Source: SYIM01 sp041182885 (GTDB lineage Bacteria; Pseudomonadota; Gammaproteobacteria; Burkholderiales; Burkholderiaceae_E). From it: a stretch of DNA of 60,221 bases. Below are positions 59,688 through 60,221 of the stretch, piece after piece. The stretch spans positions 1-60,221 of the forward strand of contig JBMSQB010000015.1 of the NCBI GenBank assembly GCA_049423065.1. Direction: 5' to 3'. The first letter of the stretch is position 1, and each line of letters starts with the position of its first letter. Made by a program: the position numbers and the translations under genes. Under the pieces are notes generated by a model. That model was not told the origin of the DNA. It ran no database searches and worked only from the letters and a program-made list of their open reading frames with translations.

Positions 59688-60221
59688 ATGTCAGTCATCA
59701 ACACCAACGTTAAAGCTCAATACGCTCAGAACGCCCTCTCGGTGAACAACCGCAGCATGGCCAATGCCATGCAGCAGTTGTCTACCGGCAAGCGGATCAA
59801 CAGCGCCAAGGACGACGCCGCCGGTCTGGCGATCGCCACCCGCATGACCGCCGACCTCAAGGGCATGACGATGGCGATCAAGAACGCCAACGACGGCATC
59901 TCGATGATGCAGACGGCCGAAGGGGCGCTCGGCGAAGTCACCAACATGCTTCAGCGCATGCGGGAGCTTTCGGTCCAGTCGTCAACGGGCAGCCTGACCT
60001 CGAGCAACCGGGTGGCGCTGCAGAAGGAAATGGATCAGCTGATCAAGGAGATCGACAACGTCTCCAAGACCACGAACTTCAACGGGATCAAGCTGCTGGA
60101 TGGCACTGCCAAGGGCGTAGCCATTCAGACGGGGGTGAAGGAAAACGATCAGATTTCGGTGACGATCGATGCTGCCTCGAGCAAGGCGCTCGGCCTGCAG
60201 GGTTTCAAGGTTGAGGGGGAG
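59688..60221 (+). CDS. fliC: Flagellin (N-terminal part, cut by window edge)
   Basis: 178 residues of flagellin are visible. The D0/D1 N-terminal helices are complete: SVINTNVKAQYAQNALSVNN, then LSTGKRINSAKDDAAGLAIA, TRMTADLKGMTMAIKNANDG and ISMMQTAEGALGEVTNMLQR. The D1 beta hairpin and start of D2 (IQTGVKENDQISVTIDAAS) follow. The gene runs off the right end of the window. It has its own sigma-28-type promoter and GGGGATTGG before the ATG. Confidence 0.96.
   Translation, partial: MSVINTNVKAQYAQNALSVNNRSMANAMQQLSTGKRINSAKDDAAGLAIATRMTADLKGMTMAIKNANDGISMMQTAEGALGEVTNMLQRMRELSVQSSTGSLTSSNRVALQKEMDQLIKEIDNVSKTTNFNGIKLLDGTAKGVAIQTGVKENDQISVTIDAASSKALGLQGFKVEGE

Overview
The window comes from a high-GC Gram-negative bacterium, most likely a betaproteobacterium of the Burkholderiales type. 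It has a Bug-family tricarboxylate-binding protein, a NodT-RND tripartite pump, a complete outer-membrane secretion system and L- and P-ring flagellar genes. The flagellar regulation is not the FlhDC type usual in that order. FlhF, FlhG, a sigma-54 activator, FliA and FlgM are all present, with good sigma-54 and sigma-28 promoter sequences, which points to a polar flagellum with a Pseudomonas/Vibrio-like hierarchy. The taxonomic call is an inference from gene content.

Region 1 (1-10.6 kb) is metabolic and transport DNA. It holds a leftward outer membrane factor/adaptor/RND pump operon cut by the window edge, a rightward Bug-type binding protein followed by a two-subunit biotin-dependent acyl-CoA carboxylase, leftward metY and a small VanZ-like protein. 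Region 2 (10.6-17.5 kb) has a leftward M20 amidohydrolase, then a rightward type I secretion operon (TolC-like, ABC exporter, HlyD-like) followed by a NYN-domain putative nuclease. Region 3 (17.6-26.0 kb, leftward) is flhA-flhF-flhG-fliA followed by three uncharacterised genes, the last a large lipoprotein. A consensus sigma-54 promoter precedes flhA and a candidate sigma-28 promoter lies at the end of fliA.

Region 4 (26.2-35.8 kb, rightward) is fliK-fliL-fliM-fliN-fliO-fliP-fliQ-fliR-flhB, translationally coupled to three further uncharacterised genes. Region 5 (35.8-43.1 kb) holds a sigma-54 activator without an N-terminal regulatory domain, then a sigma-28-type promoter in front of a FlgP-like lipoprotein, a FlgT-like protein, a LysM protein, a second FliK-like protein and a free-standing FlhB C-terminal homologue, then leftward flgA-flgM-flgN. 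Region 6 (43.2-60.2 kb, rightward) holds a LysM/lytic-transglycosylase gene with its own sigma-54 promoter, then flgBCDEFGHIJKL, fliD, flaG and the start of fliC.

The genes fit an ordered assembly programme: the sigma-54 activator switches on export apparatus, rod and hook genes; FliA, held by FlgM, then switches on fliD, flaG, fliC, flgM and the FlgP/FlgT cassette. fliEFGHIJ, motor, chemotaxis and fliS genes are not in the window. The most unusual points are the very large hook protein (1057 aa) and FlgK (1008 aa), a FlgJ without muramidase beside a signal-less LysM-transglycosylase, a FlgA with three SAF-like modules, and two three-gene cassettes of unknown function inside flagellar operons. 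No gene-free stretch exceeds about 200 bases. I saw no tRNA, rRNA, CRISPR array or insertion sequence.
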